A stretch of 64,000 nt of DNA from Perkinsus olseni. Taxonomy: Eukaryota; Perkinsozoa; Perkinsida; Perkinsidae. This document shows, one piece after another, positions 19,509-31,900 of this stretch (within the stretch, counting starts at the first letter, position 1; every line of letters starts with the position of its first letter). The stretch lies in contig JABANP010000009.1 in the NCBI GenBank assembly GCA_013115135.1, positions 248,001 to 312,000 on the forward strand. Direction: 5' to 3'. The notes beneath the pieces were generated by a model. It ran no database searches, had not been told where the DNA came from, and was given only the letters and a program-made list of their open reading frames with translations. The position numbers were made by a program, and so were the translations under genes.

Positions 19509-21965
19509 ATGTCAGAGGGTTTACCAGAGATTCCGTCGTTCGGTGCGGAACCCCGGTGTATGGGTCCTGATGCTGCTTCTTCGACCTCCACCGCAGACTT
19601 GGCCCCCCATCACCTTACCACACTTTCCGCAACTCAGTCGGCATCACAACTTTACCCTATCAGTGCTGATACGGCCCATGCGGCTGGTATGATGAATGAC
19701 GATGGGAGCTTCGGCCAACAGGAGAAGTCACCACCGGACCTGCTGGAGGCCATCAGCAGCGGCAACGACCCGACTGCGGGCCCGCCTTCCTCGTCTGCGT
19801 CGGGCAATGGTGACGGGGAAAATCCGGTATTTATGTCGATGATGGGAGCTGCTATGGCCGCAGCACAACTCCAGAATATGAATCAGCAGATCCAGATGCA
19901 GCAGTACATGCTGTTACAACAGCAGCAGGCACTTATTGCCCATGCCCAAATGAAGAGGGGGACACCAACACCAACGTCAGGAGGAGTCCCGCCACCACCA
20001 GGATCGCCTTTGGACGGCACCGAGTCGCACATATCCTCTCCGACGTCTGAGGCGCCTCCACCGCCTACTGGTGGCATGTCTGGGCAGTTGACGGCTGCGC
20101 TGATCTCGGCGGGGGCTCACTCTCCTGGAAGCTCGGTCCACAGTGACGAGACCAAGACGCTCGATCTCGGTGTCACCACTCCGAAGGTGGAAACATCTCC
20201 CGGCAGCAGTGTCGATTCTAACGACCATATGACCGAGTCGGACGTCGGGACCCTGCCGCTGGTTGCTGTGACGGACGACTGTTGCACTCTAGATGGTGAC
20301 AGCGGTGACATGAAGTACGGGGAACTCACGTTGGATGTAGGCCCCGAGCAGGGCCCTGCGGCAGGCGGTCAGCAGGCGGGAATGCCTGGTTATGATACTC
20401 AGGCCTGGCAGCAGTTCCAGCAGCTGCAGTACAATCAGTGGAGCTACGCGGCGGCAATGAGCAACCCATGGTACTCTCAGGGCTATGCTGGTTCGAGGGG
20501 GTATGCTGGTCAGGGCGGACACGACATGATGAGAGGGGATACCGTACGAAATGGATCGGCGGCAGCGGCGGAGGCGGTAGCTGGGATCAAGCGGCGGAAG
20601 AAGCCCTATGCGGCCCCTAAGGGCGTGTGGCGAAATAATGGTGGTTACAACGCGACTATCTACGTCAATAAGAAGCGGATCTACGGTCCAGTGAGACGGA
20701 ATCTGGCCGATGCTGTGTCGGACAGGAGGGTGATGGAGGATTCTGTGGACTCGGCCAGAGCCAAAGTTGAGCGGATGATCGAAGAGCAGCATAAGGTCTT
20801 CGAGTCTGATCAGGCGAGGGAGTCCTTCATTGCGGAGGAGAGCCATACGATGATCCGGGAAGTAGTGGCGAAATTGAGGGCGGAGCGAGGCACTCACAAC
20901 TCGGCCAACTCGGGTCCTTCCGACCCTCGGCCGTCTGTCCAGAGTTCATTGGCCTCTCAGCAGTCGCGAAGGCCAGGTGTTGTGCCGTCTCTGGCGCAGG
21001 CTGTCTACGGCACGGCTGCTGCGGCCGCTGCACGTCCGGGTAATATGATGCCCTTTATGATGCCCTACCCGTCTGCCGTCTGGCCGAGGCCTATGAGTGC
21101 CAATAGCGGTGGTAGCCCACCACTGCCAAGGGCCAGGAAGCGAGACCGATCCGTGCCGAAGGAGGACTCTAAGGGAACGACTGCTGGTGTCAAGCTGGAC
21201 ACTATGCCGACGACGACTAAGTTGGCTCATAGTGTCCTTTTCGGTGGTGAAGGGTCCCTTCCTACCACCGATATAGAGATTCCCGCTGACCTCCCGGGTG
21301 CTAATGAAGGCTTCATCACCGACCCCAAGCGGGCAAGGACTAGTACGGCAGCGACAACAACAACAACGTCATCATCATCTTCTTATGTACCTTTGTCACC
21401 CCTATTCAATCCGGGCTCGCCGCCCTTGTCAAGTCGAATGTTCTCATCAGCCCTGCCTAAGTACTTGCGAAGCCCAGCGTTCCCTGCCACGCAGCTCACC
21501 CCTTCGAGGGGCGCTCCTCCCTTCGGCCCCAATGGTGTTGAGGGCCCGATAATGGATGATGACATACAGCTGGAGGACAGTGCTATTGAATCGGGCGCGG
21601 CTGGTCTCTACGGCAAGGGAATGTCTACGTCATTCGGGTTCCCTTTAAGCCCGACCTTTTTGCCTTATCAGACGCCGTCGGCGAGCTTCCCTTCGTCAGG
21701 GGCCGCATGCACCGGGACTATGAGTGCGAGCTCGGCATCATCGTCTACTACAGCGGCTACCCCCACTGCAGCTAATATCACTACTACTACCATTACCCCG
21801 GCTTCTACCTTCTCAACGTCGGCCTTTAACTCGCCTGGTCTTCAACCTGCCGCCTCATCTTCCACCCAAGCTGCTGCTGCTGCATCCTTCTGGACGCCAC
21901 ACTTACAGTATCTTAAGCATAGCCCGGCGTTCGCTAGTCAAAGCAGCGCCGCTGCTGAAGGTTGA
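19509..21965 (+). CDS. AP2-domain-like putative DNA-binding protein
   Basis: An 818-residue intronless frame. Around residues 360-410 (about 20590-20735) a basic lead (RRKKPYAAPKG) is followed by VWRNNGGYNATIYVNKKRIYG and an alpha-helical ADAVSDRRVMED; this three-strand-plus-helix pattern fits an AP2 DNA-binding domain. The rest is low-complexity: Met/Gln-rich near residues 118-145, Pro/Gly/Ser-rich elsewhere, with several Thr and Ser runs. AP2 proteins are the main transcription-factor family in apicomplexans and are also common in perkinsids and dinoflagellates. No second DNA-binding domain is visible. The target is unknown. I place the AP2 call above other basic-domain readings but cannot test it here. 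Confidence 0.6.
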   Translation: MSEGLPEIPSFGAEPRCMGPDAASSTSTADLAPHHLTTLSATQSASQLYPISADTAHAAGMMNDDGSFGQQEKSPPDLLEAISSGNDPTAGPPSSSASGNGDGENPVFMSMMGAAMAAAQLQNMNQQIQMQQYMLLQQQQALIAHAQMKRGTPTPTSGGVPPPPGSPLDGTESHISSPTSEAPPPPTGGMSGQLTAALISAGAHSPGSSVHSDETKTLDLGVTTPKVETSPGSSVDSNDHMTESDVGTLPLVAVTDDCCTLDGDSGDMKYGELTLDVGPEQGPAAGGQQAGMPGYDTQAWQQFQQLQYNQWSYAAAMSNPWYSQGYAGSRGYAGQGGHDMMRGDTVRNGSAAAAEAVAGIKRRKKPYAAPKGVWRNNGGYNATIYVNKKRIYGPVRRNLADAVSDRRVMEDSVDSARAKVERMIEEQHKVFESDQARESFIAEESHTMIREVVAKLRAERGTHNSANSGPSDPRPSVQSSLASQQSRRPGVVPSLAQAVYGTAAAAAARPGNMMPFMMPYPSAVWPRPMSANSGGSPPLPRARKRDRSVPKEDSKGTTAGVKLDTMPTTTKLAHSVLFGGEGSLPTTDIEIPADLPGANEGFITDPKRARTSTAATTTTTSSSSSYVPLSPLFNPGSPPLSSRMFSSALPKYLRSPAFPATQLTPSRGAPPFGPNGVEGPIMDDDIQLEDSAIESGAAGLYGKGMSTSFGFPLSPTFLPYQTPSASFPSSGAACTGTMSASSASSSTTAATPTAANITTTTITPASTFSTSAFNSPGLQPAASSSTQAAAAASFWTPHLQYLKHSPAFASQSSAAAEG

Positions 21966-22020
21966 CTCAACAACATCACCATTACCATTACTGTAGCTAT
22001 ATTACTAACAAAAATAATAA

Positions 22021-22053
22021 TATCGTCATCATCATCATCGTCATCATCATCAC
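22021..22053. repeat. ATC/TCG trinucleotide microsatellite
   Basis: A run of TCATCA and TCGTCA units lies directly after the AP2-domain gene, in the 3' flank. It is a simple-sequence repeat with no coding context. Confidence 0.85.
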
Positions 22054-22214
22054 TACGTCAGAACTCAATCCCCTTTATCATTTCGACTGCTCGACGTGTC
22101 GCGTTGCTAGTGAAGAATCTTACGTTGAAGGGTGAAGATACCAGAGAGGTCGAAACAGAGCACCTGCGCGTGATGCAATCCATCACACTTTTCAGAGCTT
22201 CTCTTTGAGACCGA

Positions 22215-24500
22215 ATGTTACAAAGTCCGGCCAAGTACATAGTAGGGTCGCGCGAGGACCATCCACCTGCTGACGGGCAGCACAACCGACCGAACTCCCT
22301 CCCTCGGTCGCTACAGTGTGGAGACGTCGTCAGGGGCGGCGGAGCCGATGGGGATGCCTACAAGATCACGAGGGTGTTGGGCCAAGGAGCGTACGGTCAG
22401 GTGATGGCTATTTGGCTGTTGTTGGCGACAGCAAGGCCCGGGGCAGGTCTTCGTGGTGGAGTCCTCACTGGACAGAAAAACTGTACTGCTTGAAGCGAGT
22501 GGGCCTGCGGGAGGTCGACCATCGTCAACGGGAGCAAGTGAAGCAGGAAGTGCATCTGCTGGAGACTCTCAAGGGCCATCCCAACATCGTGTGGTAGTAG
22601 TAGTACTCGAGATCCCCTCGGCCGATCATACTCCTGCTCAGCCACAAGGAGTCCTTCGTCACACCAGACGACGCTATCTGCATAGTTATGGAGTAGGGCT
22701 GGCTTCGGCCTCCCTGGCTCGACCATCGTGCTCAGGTACTGCTCTTCGGGGGACCTGGGCGCCCACATTCAGAGCCTTTGGGGTGGCGGATCGCCTCCAA
22801 CAGGACTGGAGGACCTAGCCGTGGACTGGCTGATTCAGATGTGCTTAGCCCTGCAGGCGCTGCACGCTCGCCGGGTGGGCTGGTGGCGACCTCGGAGGTG
22901 GCCATCGCTGCATCCACAGGTCCTTCACCGGGACGTGAAAACCGAGAATATCTTCCTTATGCGCCCTGCCGCCCCTGGACAAGGCAGCTTGGTGCTCAAG
23001 CTCGGGGACTTCGGCGTTAGCAAGGTAATAGGGTCGACCAGGGGCATAGGCAGCGGCCCTCTGGACAGATGCTGGGGAGCCCCTCGTCGGACCCGCTGCT
23101 CTCTAGGGCAGCCCTGGCCACTACTATGATAGGGACCCCGGTCTACATGTCCCCGGAGATGTACAAGGGGAAGTCATACAGCTTCGAGTCGGACGTCTGG
23201 GGCCTTGGCTGTGTCCTGTACGAGGCACTCCACGGCCGATATGCCTTCGAGGCGGACAGCCTGCAAGGGCTGGCCCTGAAGATAATGCAGGGCCAGTACG
23301 GCCGCATGACGTGTAGTGAGGGCATGCAGGAGCTCATATCCTTGATGCTGTGTGAGAGTCCCAAGAACCGACCCAGTCTGCAGGCGATCCTCGCGCTGCC
23401 CATCGTACGGACGAGAATCATACCGACTTTGAAGGGTGTCTGCGCATGTGTTGAGTCCCACGCCGGAGCTAGGGCGGCCCAAGAGGCTTATGAAACGCTG
23501 TTGGCCCAGCTGGACTCCATGGGGCTGGGGCGAATTGTGGAGCCAGAGGCCAGCTTGCCGAGCACAAGGGCTGCGGAGCTTCGGCGAGCTGAGAAAGAGA
23601 AGATGAGGACGGAAAGGGAACTGGAAGACCTACAGGAAAAGCTACGCACGACAGCTGCGGGCAGATTGTCGAGGGGCGTCTCAGCTCGGCTCAGGGGTGC
23701 CCGATCGGAGTCACGCGACAGAGGGGGAGCGTACGAACCGGTACCGTACCGGCCGGGGAGGGAGAACAGTCGGACCGGTGGTCAGGATGTGGCCGGCCTG
23801 ACGTACTTGCTCAGAGTACGACCACATTAGCAAGGAGAATCTGGCCAACCCGTTCAAGCCTGTCCGACCTCCTGTGGTGAACTCCCCGCAAGGCTCCAAG
23901 AAGGTTCGCCCTCTGCCAGCCTCTCCGCCCTCCACCGGGCGCATACATCCCGCGGCAGCTAGCAGACATGACAAACCCTCTATGCATGCCTTGGGGATGG
24001 TCCATGAGTCCTCCTCCTTCACCGCTCGCTGTGGCAGGCCAGTTGCGCCCGATGCTCGACCACCATCCGAGGTCCCGATCGAAGCCATGAACTTGGAGCC
24101 AACTACCCCGTCTGGACCGGTTCGCCGCCCCCGGGGGCACGAGGCAGTGCCGATGCTGCCGCGGTCACGTTTGCGGGCTGCCAGCGTGGATCCGCTCCCT
24201 TCAGGGTCATCACCGAACCGGTGGGGCGGGCGGGCTGGGGAACAGCCTCGGCTGCGGCCGCTGGAAGAGTGCGAACGAACGCCAGTGGAAGAGGACGAGC
24301 GAAGACGAAAGGGAATCAACAGCATCCTTAGGAAGATGCATAGAAGGCGGATGGCGTTGCGGAAACAGAACATGGAGATTCAGATGCATCAGTACTCTCT
24401 CGGCTACGAGGAGTCACCGGCGGACTTCATAACGGGCGGCATGGCTCATCCCCGGGGCGAGTTCGAGTCCAGTAGAGTACGGGCAACGGAGGAAGTATAG
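22215..24500 (+). CDS. NEK-like serine/threonine protein kinase
   Basis: Kinase domain in exons joined by short introns: glycine loop VLGQGAYGQ near 22373-22399, the lysine in YCLKRV near 22486-22502, hinge VMEYCSSGDL, catalytic loop LHRDVKTENIF near 22924-22955, DFGVSK near 23007-23024, and the activation segment GTPVYMSPEMY near 23132-23164 with SDVWGLGC. These match NIMA-related kinases, which act in mitosis, centrosomes and cilia. A basic, partly coiled-coil tail of about 350 residues follows, joined by a 37-nt intron near 23782. Oddity: the A5 run at 22476-22480 breaks the frame between the glycine loop and the lysine strand; four As would restore it. Starts 249 bp after the AP2-domain gene. 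Confidence 0.85.
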
Positions 24501-24574
24501 CTACTGCTGTGGCTAGGTAGTGCTGTGGGTGCCCTGATGACCATGCCCGCTCGTACAAGTCTCGTTAGGCTCTC

Positions 24575-25855
24575 ATGCCTCTCTGTGGGGCTTGTGTTTT
24601 GTTAATGGGGGTGGCGGTTTCCGCTGAGAGATTCGACTCCCTGGTCCGGTCGATTGACGGCCGTATCGTTGTTGCTAGAGTCATGCCAGTTGTTGCTCCC
24701 TACTATGGCAGGCTGCTGTCCAGGAGCATGACGTCGGGTCTCATTGTTCCCGTAGAGGTCCTCGAGCTCATCGCCGACTACTCCTTGCGGATAGGCCTCG
24801 GCTTCGTGCTCAATCTCAGTGCCACGTGTCGTCATTTCGCCGCTTACCTTCGGAAGCCTGCGGTCGCCGTACAAGTTGTTCAGACCATTCAAGTGAGGAG
24901 CCCCTCGCTCGCTGAGTCAGCGCAGCTCATCTGCCAGGCCCTCCTGCTGCCAGCCTCAGTCATCCGTCAACTGCCAGCGGCAACATCGGATACCCTATCG
25001 GATTGGCTGGGCTTCCTCAGACGCCAGCTAGCCTTGCAGAGCATATTTTCCCGACAAGTCTTCAACGGCCAGCGCCGTTCGCAGTCCCTGGTGGATCTGC
25101 ACATCCCGCGGCCTCCAACCTGCAATTCCGAAGGGGAGTGGATCCCCACCCCGACCTACGGCCTCCTCTCGCGAATGACGGAGGTGCGACTCCGACCGAT
25201 CTCGGTCGACGACAACGGTCGTTTCGAAGCGACTGAGTACAGTAGAATAGAAAGACTTGAGTGGCTCGAGCACGAAGGGACCGCTAATGAAGTGGTGAAA
25301 AGGTGGTACTACTTCGTCACCACAGCCTTTTCGACGCTTGCTGCGCTCAGGTCCCAGCATCGACTCTGCCGCACACCAGCGGGTGCTCTCTATCTTCCAT
25401 TGAAGCTTGGAGAGTCACTCAGTGAGTCCTTCAGCGACATCCGATGGATCGTCGTCAACTGCGACGTCCGTTTCGATCGGTCCATATGCAGCGCGACCCA
25501 CTCCGCCGCCAGCAAGGTTGTCGAACAGGATTTCCGAAGTCCGCAGATGGAGAGTTTCGGCGGAAAGATACTTTGCGGTTCCCGTGGCAACGACGACTAC
25601 CTCTACATGGTGGACCCCGCCGAGGCTAGTCTATCAGGCTACTTCGTCATCGTCTACCTCTCACAGGACCTCACACAGCAGAGTGACCTCATACTGTTCA
25701 AGCGTGATGGTAAACTGATACTGTCTATGGGACGGACGCTTGAGGCGGTGGTCAGCGCTGAGTGTTTAGCGTTGTTGAAGTCTCGGATGCTGAAGAGGCG
25801 GCCGGAGGAGCTTCTGGAGCTGCCGGAAAATATTAGATTCGTCGGTCTTGAGTGA
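24575..25855 (+). CDS. F-box-like protein of unknown function
   Basis: A 426-residue intronless frame. Residues about 58-95 (VPVEVLELIADY, then LNLSATCRHFAAYL) fit an F-box, the segment that links substrate receptors to SKP1 in SCF ubiquitin ligases. The rest has no domain I recognise. The first 20 residues are hydrophobic, but the frame may start at a later Met just before the F-box. It begins 74 bp after the NEK-like kinase and ends convergent with the RAP-domain gene. Confidence 0.55.
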   Translation: MPLCGACVLLMGVAVSAERFDSLVRSIDGRIVVARVMPVVAPYYGRLLSRSMTSGLIVPVEVLELIADYSLRIGLGFVLNLSATCRHFAAYLRKPAVAVQVVQTIQVRSPSLAESAQLICQALLLPASVIRQLPAATSDTLSDWLGFLRRQLALQSIFSRQVFNGQRRSQSLVDLHIPRPPTCNSEGEWIPTPTYGLLSRMTEVRLRPISVDDNGRFEATEYSRIERLEWLEHEGTANEVVKRWYYFVTTAFSTLAALRSQHRLCRTPAGALYLPLKLGESLSESFSDIRWIVVNCDVRFDRSICSATHSAASKVVEQDFRSPQMESFGGKILCGSRGNDDYLYMVDPAEASLSGYFVIVYLSQDLTQQSDLILFKRDGKLILSMGRTLEAVVSAECLALLKSRMLKRRPEELLELPENIRFVGLE

Positions 25856-26147
25856 TGACCGTGATTCACCATCATGGTCTGCTATTATATGTTATCTAAG
25901 GAGGGTTTGGTTCAGTCAGGGTTAGTGGCAGACGTCCGTTTTAGGCGAGTGGATAATTTGGCGAAGGTGTGGTATGAAGCACACACAAACTCGCGAGAGT
26001 ATTTCACGGTGCATTGAAGGTTAGACATTACTCTTCGTCATGCCTGCGGTATCGCTGTGAATGCATTGATTGAAGGGCCCTCCACAATGCCGCGATGTAA
26101 CTTGTCTGTACTATCGCCAACAACACACCAAGAGCCCATCAGAAACA

Positions 26148-28532
26148 TCAAGATGGGTAGCGATCATGATCGGGAACATCCCCATCCACTGCACTATCAT
26201 CAGCCACAGTCTCGCTATATAGTTTAGCCTCTCTCTTCCCGCTCGCCAAGTGGGCGAATTGGTCGAGTATGACGTCGGTGCGCTTCTCCGTGTCACCAGG
26301 CCACATATACTCGCTGACGCAGAGGACGCGGTAGCCCTTGGTGCGGAGGGCCTGTAGCTCAGCGTATTTCGCAGCTGTTACGGTGTGCCGACGCTTTTTC
26401 ATCGTTCGTGAGGCGAGAGCGTCCGAGTAGTGGTACCTGAAGGTAGATGATGCTGATCACCGTGAGCCCCGTCCCTACCAGGTCTTATGGCCGTTCGGAA
26501 GGGCTTCCAGAATGACCCAGTCCTCGGGGCCCAGGCCGGGCGCTTTAGGGACTTCCACCTCTGCATCGTAATCTCCATCCGCCATTGCTGCCCGTCTCTG
26601 CGCGAAAGCAGCGACTTGCAGAGGAGCTATCGCAGCTAACGATACGACAGGCCCGGCTGTCACCGCAGCCTCCCTCACTTCAACCCCTGTCCAGTTCTGC
26701 CGTATGTGGTCCAGCAGGGCCATCTCGAAGGCGCACCTCGGCCGGTTGGCCTGTACCGGTGGGGCTGATGCTCCCATGGACTTCCCCACATCAGTGAGGG
26801 CGAAGAGGCCCAAGGCTGACGCCACTTCCGGGTCCTTCCTTGCTGCCCGTCGGGCCTGGGCGAGTGCGGGCTGCAACGTCTCAGCCGTCATGGTCTCAGG
26901 CTGGCGACCGGGAGGTTGCAGAGCAAACAGCGCTGCCGAATACAGGAGTGACGCTGCCGCTGAGGACTGAGTGGAGCTCCAGTCGGCATTCTGAGCGGCT
27001 ATGTAGACCCCTAGATGATCTGCAACAGTTGGTAGAGACAGACGGGCCAAAGCTGAGGCGAGCATCGACAGGATCGGTGGCGGCAACTCCGGCAGGGGGT
27101 ATAGGGTGCTGTTGCAAACATGAACCCAATGGGTGTCGCGGATGCCCAGCCTCGAGTAAACACTGAGCGCGTGAATGACCACCTCAGGAGGCGGCACTCC
27201 TTCATTCTTGGCCTTGAACTTGAGCAGGCAGGTGAGCAGACACTCTCGGGCTTCCCAGGTCGGGGAGTCCTCCAGGACCACGCCGGCCAGATGACAGACT
27301 TGCTCGAACGTCAGAAACCTCGCGGAGTCTCCTCGAATCAGCCGATAGAAGATCGTGGACTCCACCTTGCCGTGCTCATCGAAGCCTGGATTCTGACGTA
27401 GGAGCCTGAGAATCTCCAGGGACGACGCAGGTGTGAAGTGGCGGATCCTATACAGTATCTCAGGCAGGAGCTTCCTCGTCTCAATGACAGGCAACTGTGC
27501 CGTGTACCGCATGAACCTGACGATGTCGCACGGTTTCATCTTGGCCGTCAGCTCCTCTATGCGGCCATTGAGGGCGGGTATCAGACTTGGTGGTACCAAC
27601 CCATTGGCCTCGAGCTCCTTGGGCGACTGCCGATAGACGTTGACCACAGCCAGCATAACGTGAGCTACATCCATGTTGTTGAAGACCCTCTCCTTATTAA
27701 TATTCTCCACCACCTGTTTGAAGAGCATCTTCAGGACCGGCCGGTGCGTTATCGTCAGCGGTCTGGTCGTTTCTTGCTGCTCCCTCGCCGTCATACTCCT
27801 CGAAGGGCTCGTCCTCTTCTCCTTCACCATCACCATCGCCATCCTCATCCTCGGTGGCCTCCTCCAGCCCAGCACTCCCGAGAGGACTAAAGCCGTGCAG
27901 CAGCAGCGACAGCGTATGCCCGTCCGTCAGCTTGGGGATCCTCGCTGTTATCTCACTGGCGACGCTGCTTCCTGGCAGCCTCCATCTGTGTAGCACTCAC
28001 GCTCAGTCGTGTCAATGAATGCAGGAAGAGGGCGATATCGTTGGGAGATGCCGCATGCCTGTCCGTCCCAGAGATCCTTCGGAGCCCCATGGTGAGAAGC
28101 TCCTCAACCCAGCGCTTGTCACCGCCGAGGCGCATCTTCGCACCAGCGTTGAGGGCCATCACTACGTCTCGGAAGGACATCTTGTAGTTCACGTTGTTGC
28201 CCTTCCGGACGACCTCGTCCAGCAGGAAGCGAGCCAAAGCTGGGGAGCGATTCTTCCCCAAGGCAGTGGCGTCGAGAATGAGGCAGAGGTCGGTGACGAG
28301 GAGCTCGCTGCGGAGGGCTGCGGCTCGGAACATGTATGCCTCCCAAAGGTCCTTCTTCCAAATGTGTTCCCGAGCTACCTTTTGCATACTCCGCCGAAGC
28401 TCCACGGGGAGCCATCTTGTAGACGGCCCCGACAGGGGGAGCCCCTCGGAGCATCAGCCGCTTGTTTGCAGCGAGGGCGGCCTTTGGGTTCTTTCGCGCC
28501 TTGCCGATCATCCTGGGAACCGCGGAGGCCAT
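26148..28532 (-). CDS. RAP-domain protein, probably organellar RNA-binding
   Basis: The C-terminus is a RAP domain split by one intron: EDWVILEALPNG ends the long exon near 26475, and after a junction coding WYHYSDALAS comes AKYAELQALRTKGYRVL near 26335-26375. Upstream are repeated alpha-helical segments of the FASTK/heptatricopeptide kind (for example MKPCDIVRFMRYTAQLP, VCHLAGVVLE) and an acidic insert near 27750-27840. The start at 28532 gives a basic presequence-like N-terminus (MASAVPRMIGKARK); an ATG at 28631 is also in frame. RAP proteins usually bind RNA in mitochondria or plastids. Three joins are untidy: one extra C in the run at 28407-28410, and one-base frame slips near 27960 and 27725. 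I do not know whether these are errors or missed introns. Confidence 0.7.
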
Positions 28533-28764
28533 CACGGTGAGAAATAACTTGTAGAAAAGAAGTGCTGTTAGTGAGGGAAGCCGACGGAACACAGACGGGC
28601 GCTCGTCGAGAAAAAATTGATCAAAATTCATGGCAAAAAATCACGACAGACAAACACCTCTATTTGACCGTTTTGAAGTTGAGAGACGCTAGTAAATCAT
28701 CAGAAGCGAAGCTGGGCAGCCTGAGGCGAGTCCGAAGATTCTCACCAAGGAAAGACAGGCCAAC

Positions 28765-31645
28765 TTACGTGACATTGAGTTTGGCATTCGCCTTCATGGC
28801 TTCAGTGATACCTACTCTTGCGTTGGCATTTTCGCTCCAGCACCTGCACGGGGTGGAGTCTCCTACTGAGATGTAGTAATCGCCCACCTGCGGGCCATCC
28901 CGTTGGTGACGTCCCATTGGAGCATCGCTCGCGCTCGACGTTCAGCGTCGGCACTGCCATCCAAGACGAGGCCAAAACCACCGTTAATAACCTACAGGAG
29001 CGTGGACGGATCCTAGAGAGCACGCAGGAGAGGCTACCTCTCCCCAGCCAACTCCTCCCCCGTTGTGCAGAGCAACCCAAGTGGCCCCTCGGCACGCGCT
29101 GCCAGCAAAGGTGTGGACGGCCATGTCCGCGGTGAAACGACTACCATCGATGATGTTGGCCGTTTCGCGATATGGAGAATCCGTCCCTAAGGCGAGATAT
29201 CTCCCGAAGGCCGACGATGTCCTACACCTTACCCGACACGTCATGATGGTCCCGACTGATCGCCACCGGACCTTGCAGCCTGCCAGAGGCAACAGCGTTG
29301 TTCATGGCGACCGCTATGGCCATTCTTCCAGGGCAGTCAGCGTAGAGGATACGAGCTTGGGAGCCTACTACCACTGTGGAGCACCGCTACGGGCAGCAGA
29401 GGAGACCTCACCGACGACTAGCTTGTTGGGCCCGGCAGTTCGGATCCAAGTGAGGTTGTCTCGGTAGTGGCTGATGCTCTCCTCCGGCACGCCATCTCCC
29501 TTCATCAAACGCTCGAGCTCCTCTGCGGCAATGCGGTCGGTGGTCTCGAGATCCGCAGGGTTGTTGGAGAGGCAAACCCAACGGTAGGGGCCGAATCCGA
29601 GGGAGAAGACGTCGCCCATGATGTCCTCGAAGTACGACGGGTATCTGAGCGCTCCATGGCATACTGGTATTTTCATCTTATACGGGATTTAAATGCAACC
29701 AAGTCACTAACGATGATACAATGGTGGAAATCTTAATGAATATCAATAGATAGTGATAGGAAGGAAATGGAAAAGTTGTGATACAGCTATGAACAGAGCT
29801 AGCCATCGCAGAGCGGACCATCGACCCACCTGAACTCTCCGGTTGATCTATCCTTCACGACATCAGCTCCGGCTCGACTGGCTTGCAGCAAGAACGCATT
29901 GCCGTAGTCCCAGAAGCGCATGCCTCTGAGCTGCCAGCTTGTTAACAGCCGCTACATGACGAACTAGAGACTTTTCCACCAGGGACTTGAACCGAGCGGG
30001 GTCCTTGGCGAGGATCTCGTTACCCTGACGGGGAAGCGGAAATAGACGAACAGCCGAACAGCCGAACGCCTTCCGATTTCTACTTCGTCATAGGATACCC
30101 CCGCTGGGTAGTAGCCACCACCAAAGGGGTTGTGAAGGCTTGTCTGGTCGGAGCCCAAGTCGGGAGTCAGACCAGCGTCCACCAGGGCCTCCCACAGGTC
30201 AACCACATTGCCGAGATAACCGAGAGAGACGGAGCGTTGGGCGGCGATCGCCTCCCTGGCCAGCTCGATCACTTCCGAGGCGTTCCTTCGGAACTCGTCC
30301 AGCCACCCTTGATTGACACTGGCAGACGATAAGAGCATCAACGAGGCTCCCAGGTCCTTCATTCTCACCGCTTCATTAGAGCCGCCTCCGAGACCTCTGC
30401 CGTTATGGAGACTGCCCGGCAGATCTTAGCGGCCTTTGGCTGAGCGCCACTCATGCCTCCTAGGCCTGCTGTTACGAACAGCTTCCCTGAGGTAAGAAGG
30501 GGTCGGCAAATATAGCACACACTGTTACTACCCTTAAGGTCCTCAACATTGAGGTAGAGCCTGCCAGCGTTGAACAGAGTGATGGCCGTACCGTGGACGA
30601 TACCCTGACTGCCGATGTAGCAGTAGCTGCCGGCGGTCATTTGGCCGAACTGGGTAACACCCATAGCGAACCTGAGGAGCTCGGCTTGGCGGCATTGATG
30701 GTGAGTGATTGAGCTGACATCTTGTTGTAATCCTCAACACTGGAGTAGTTGGGGATGACCATACCGTTGCTGATGATCACCCTGGGAGCATCGGCATGGC
30801 TGGGGAAAAGCCCCATGGGGTGTCCCGAGTACCTGAAATACCGTAACTACCGTCAGAATAGGGGAGGGTAGGGCGTTGGTACATAGCGAGAGTCTGATCT
30901 CCCTCCATGGTCTGCAAGTAGTGCATCGTGAGGTGGTACTGAGCCCAGTTTTGAAATACTGTCCCGTTGCCTCCGTAAGTGACAAGCTCGTGGGGGAACT
31001 GCGCGACATCAGCATCCAGGTTGTTCTGGATCATCAGCATTATTGCAGCGGCCTGACGGCACCTAATGCAGTACGCGGACGTGGTACAATGAGCGACCCA
31101 TTAGCCTCGCCAGGATTTACTTTGCTGGGTAATGGTCGATTGGACGGGCAAAAACTGGCTCAACGGGCCGAAAACGATACCTGATGGAGTTGCAGAGTGA
31201 AACGACACATCGAGGGATATCCCCCATCAGCTTCGACCTATCGAGTAGGGCACGAAAAGGCTTCCCACGTTCGTGCTGTCATCACAGAATACATCCCAGA
31301 CGGGCATCCAGTGATGGTCATTACATATAAATGTGGCCGTATTCGTCAAGCTCCCGAGCGAACTCCGGGGCCAGTTCGGCATGGCACCTCTCGGGGAAGT
31401 AACGCAAAGCGTTCTTAACAGCTCGACGACACTCTGCCGGGGTGAGGGCGTGGGGCCTTCGAGGGGCGTGAGGGACCTGCCCGTCACCACGTAAGCCCTA
31501 TCGCGAGGAGGACTACTCCTACGGATGGATCTCTCTGAAAATTGAACTTGGGAGGGAGAGGATCGACTTGCAGGCCGGGGAAGTCCAGAATCAACTTGGG
31601 CTGCTTTTCGGCATGGACTGCCGCGGCAGAGGGGTCAAACGGCAT
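28765..31645 (-). CDS. Urocanate hydratase (urocanase)
   Basis: Catalyses the second step of histidine breakdown, urocanate to imidazolonepropionate, with bound NAD. The multi-exon frame begins with an ATG at 31645 (MPFDPSAAAV), continues with NALRYFPERCHAELAPEFA near 31375-31430, then ELVTYGGNGTVFQNW near 30960-31000, GQMTAGSYCYIGSQGI near 30600-30645 and GLGGMSGAQP near 30440-30470. Then come SLGYLGN and DQTSLHNP near 30140-30240, MRFWDYGNAFLLQASRAG near 29865-29920, GFGPYRWVCLS near 29570-29600, DSPYRETANI near 29165-29195 and ATWVALHNGGGVGWGE near 29040-29085. The WDYGNAFLL block is of the eukaryotic UROC1 type. The stop at 28765-28767 follows a final short exon. It lies 255 bp downstream of histidine ammonia-lyase on the same strand. 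Confidence 0.92.
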
Positions 31646-31900
31646 TATGAACGAGAGTCTACTACGCGGGCAGCGGCAAGGACGTCATGGAAGCGTCGCC
31701 CAAGTGAGACGAGGGAGCGGACGAGCTCCCGATAGCTCTACTGTAACCTAAGCATGGGGTGATGGGAGACATTTATAAAAATTTGAGAACCTTCATCAAT
31801 GGAGAAACATATCGGAGCTCCGATTAAACGACTTATCCCTTACGATGATCGCCACCCCGGGCTGATCGGCAGACTGAAAGCTGCGCTGCGGGAAGGGCGA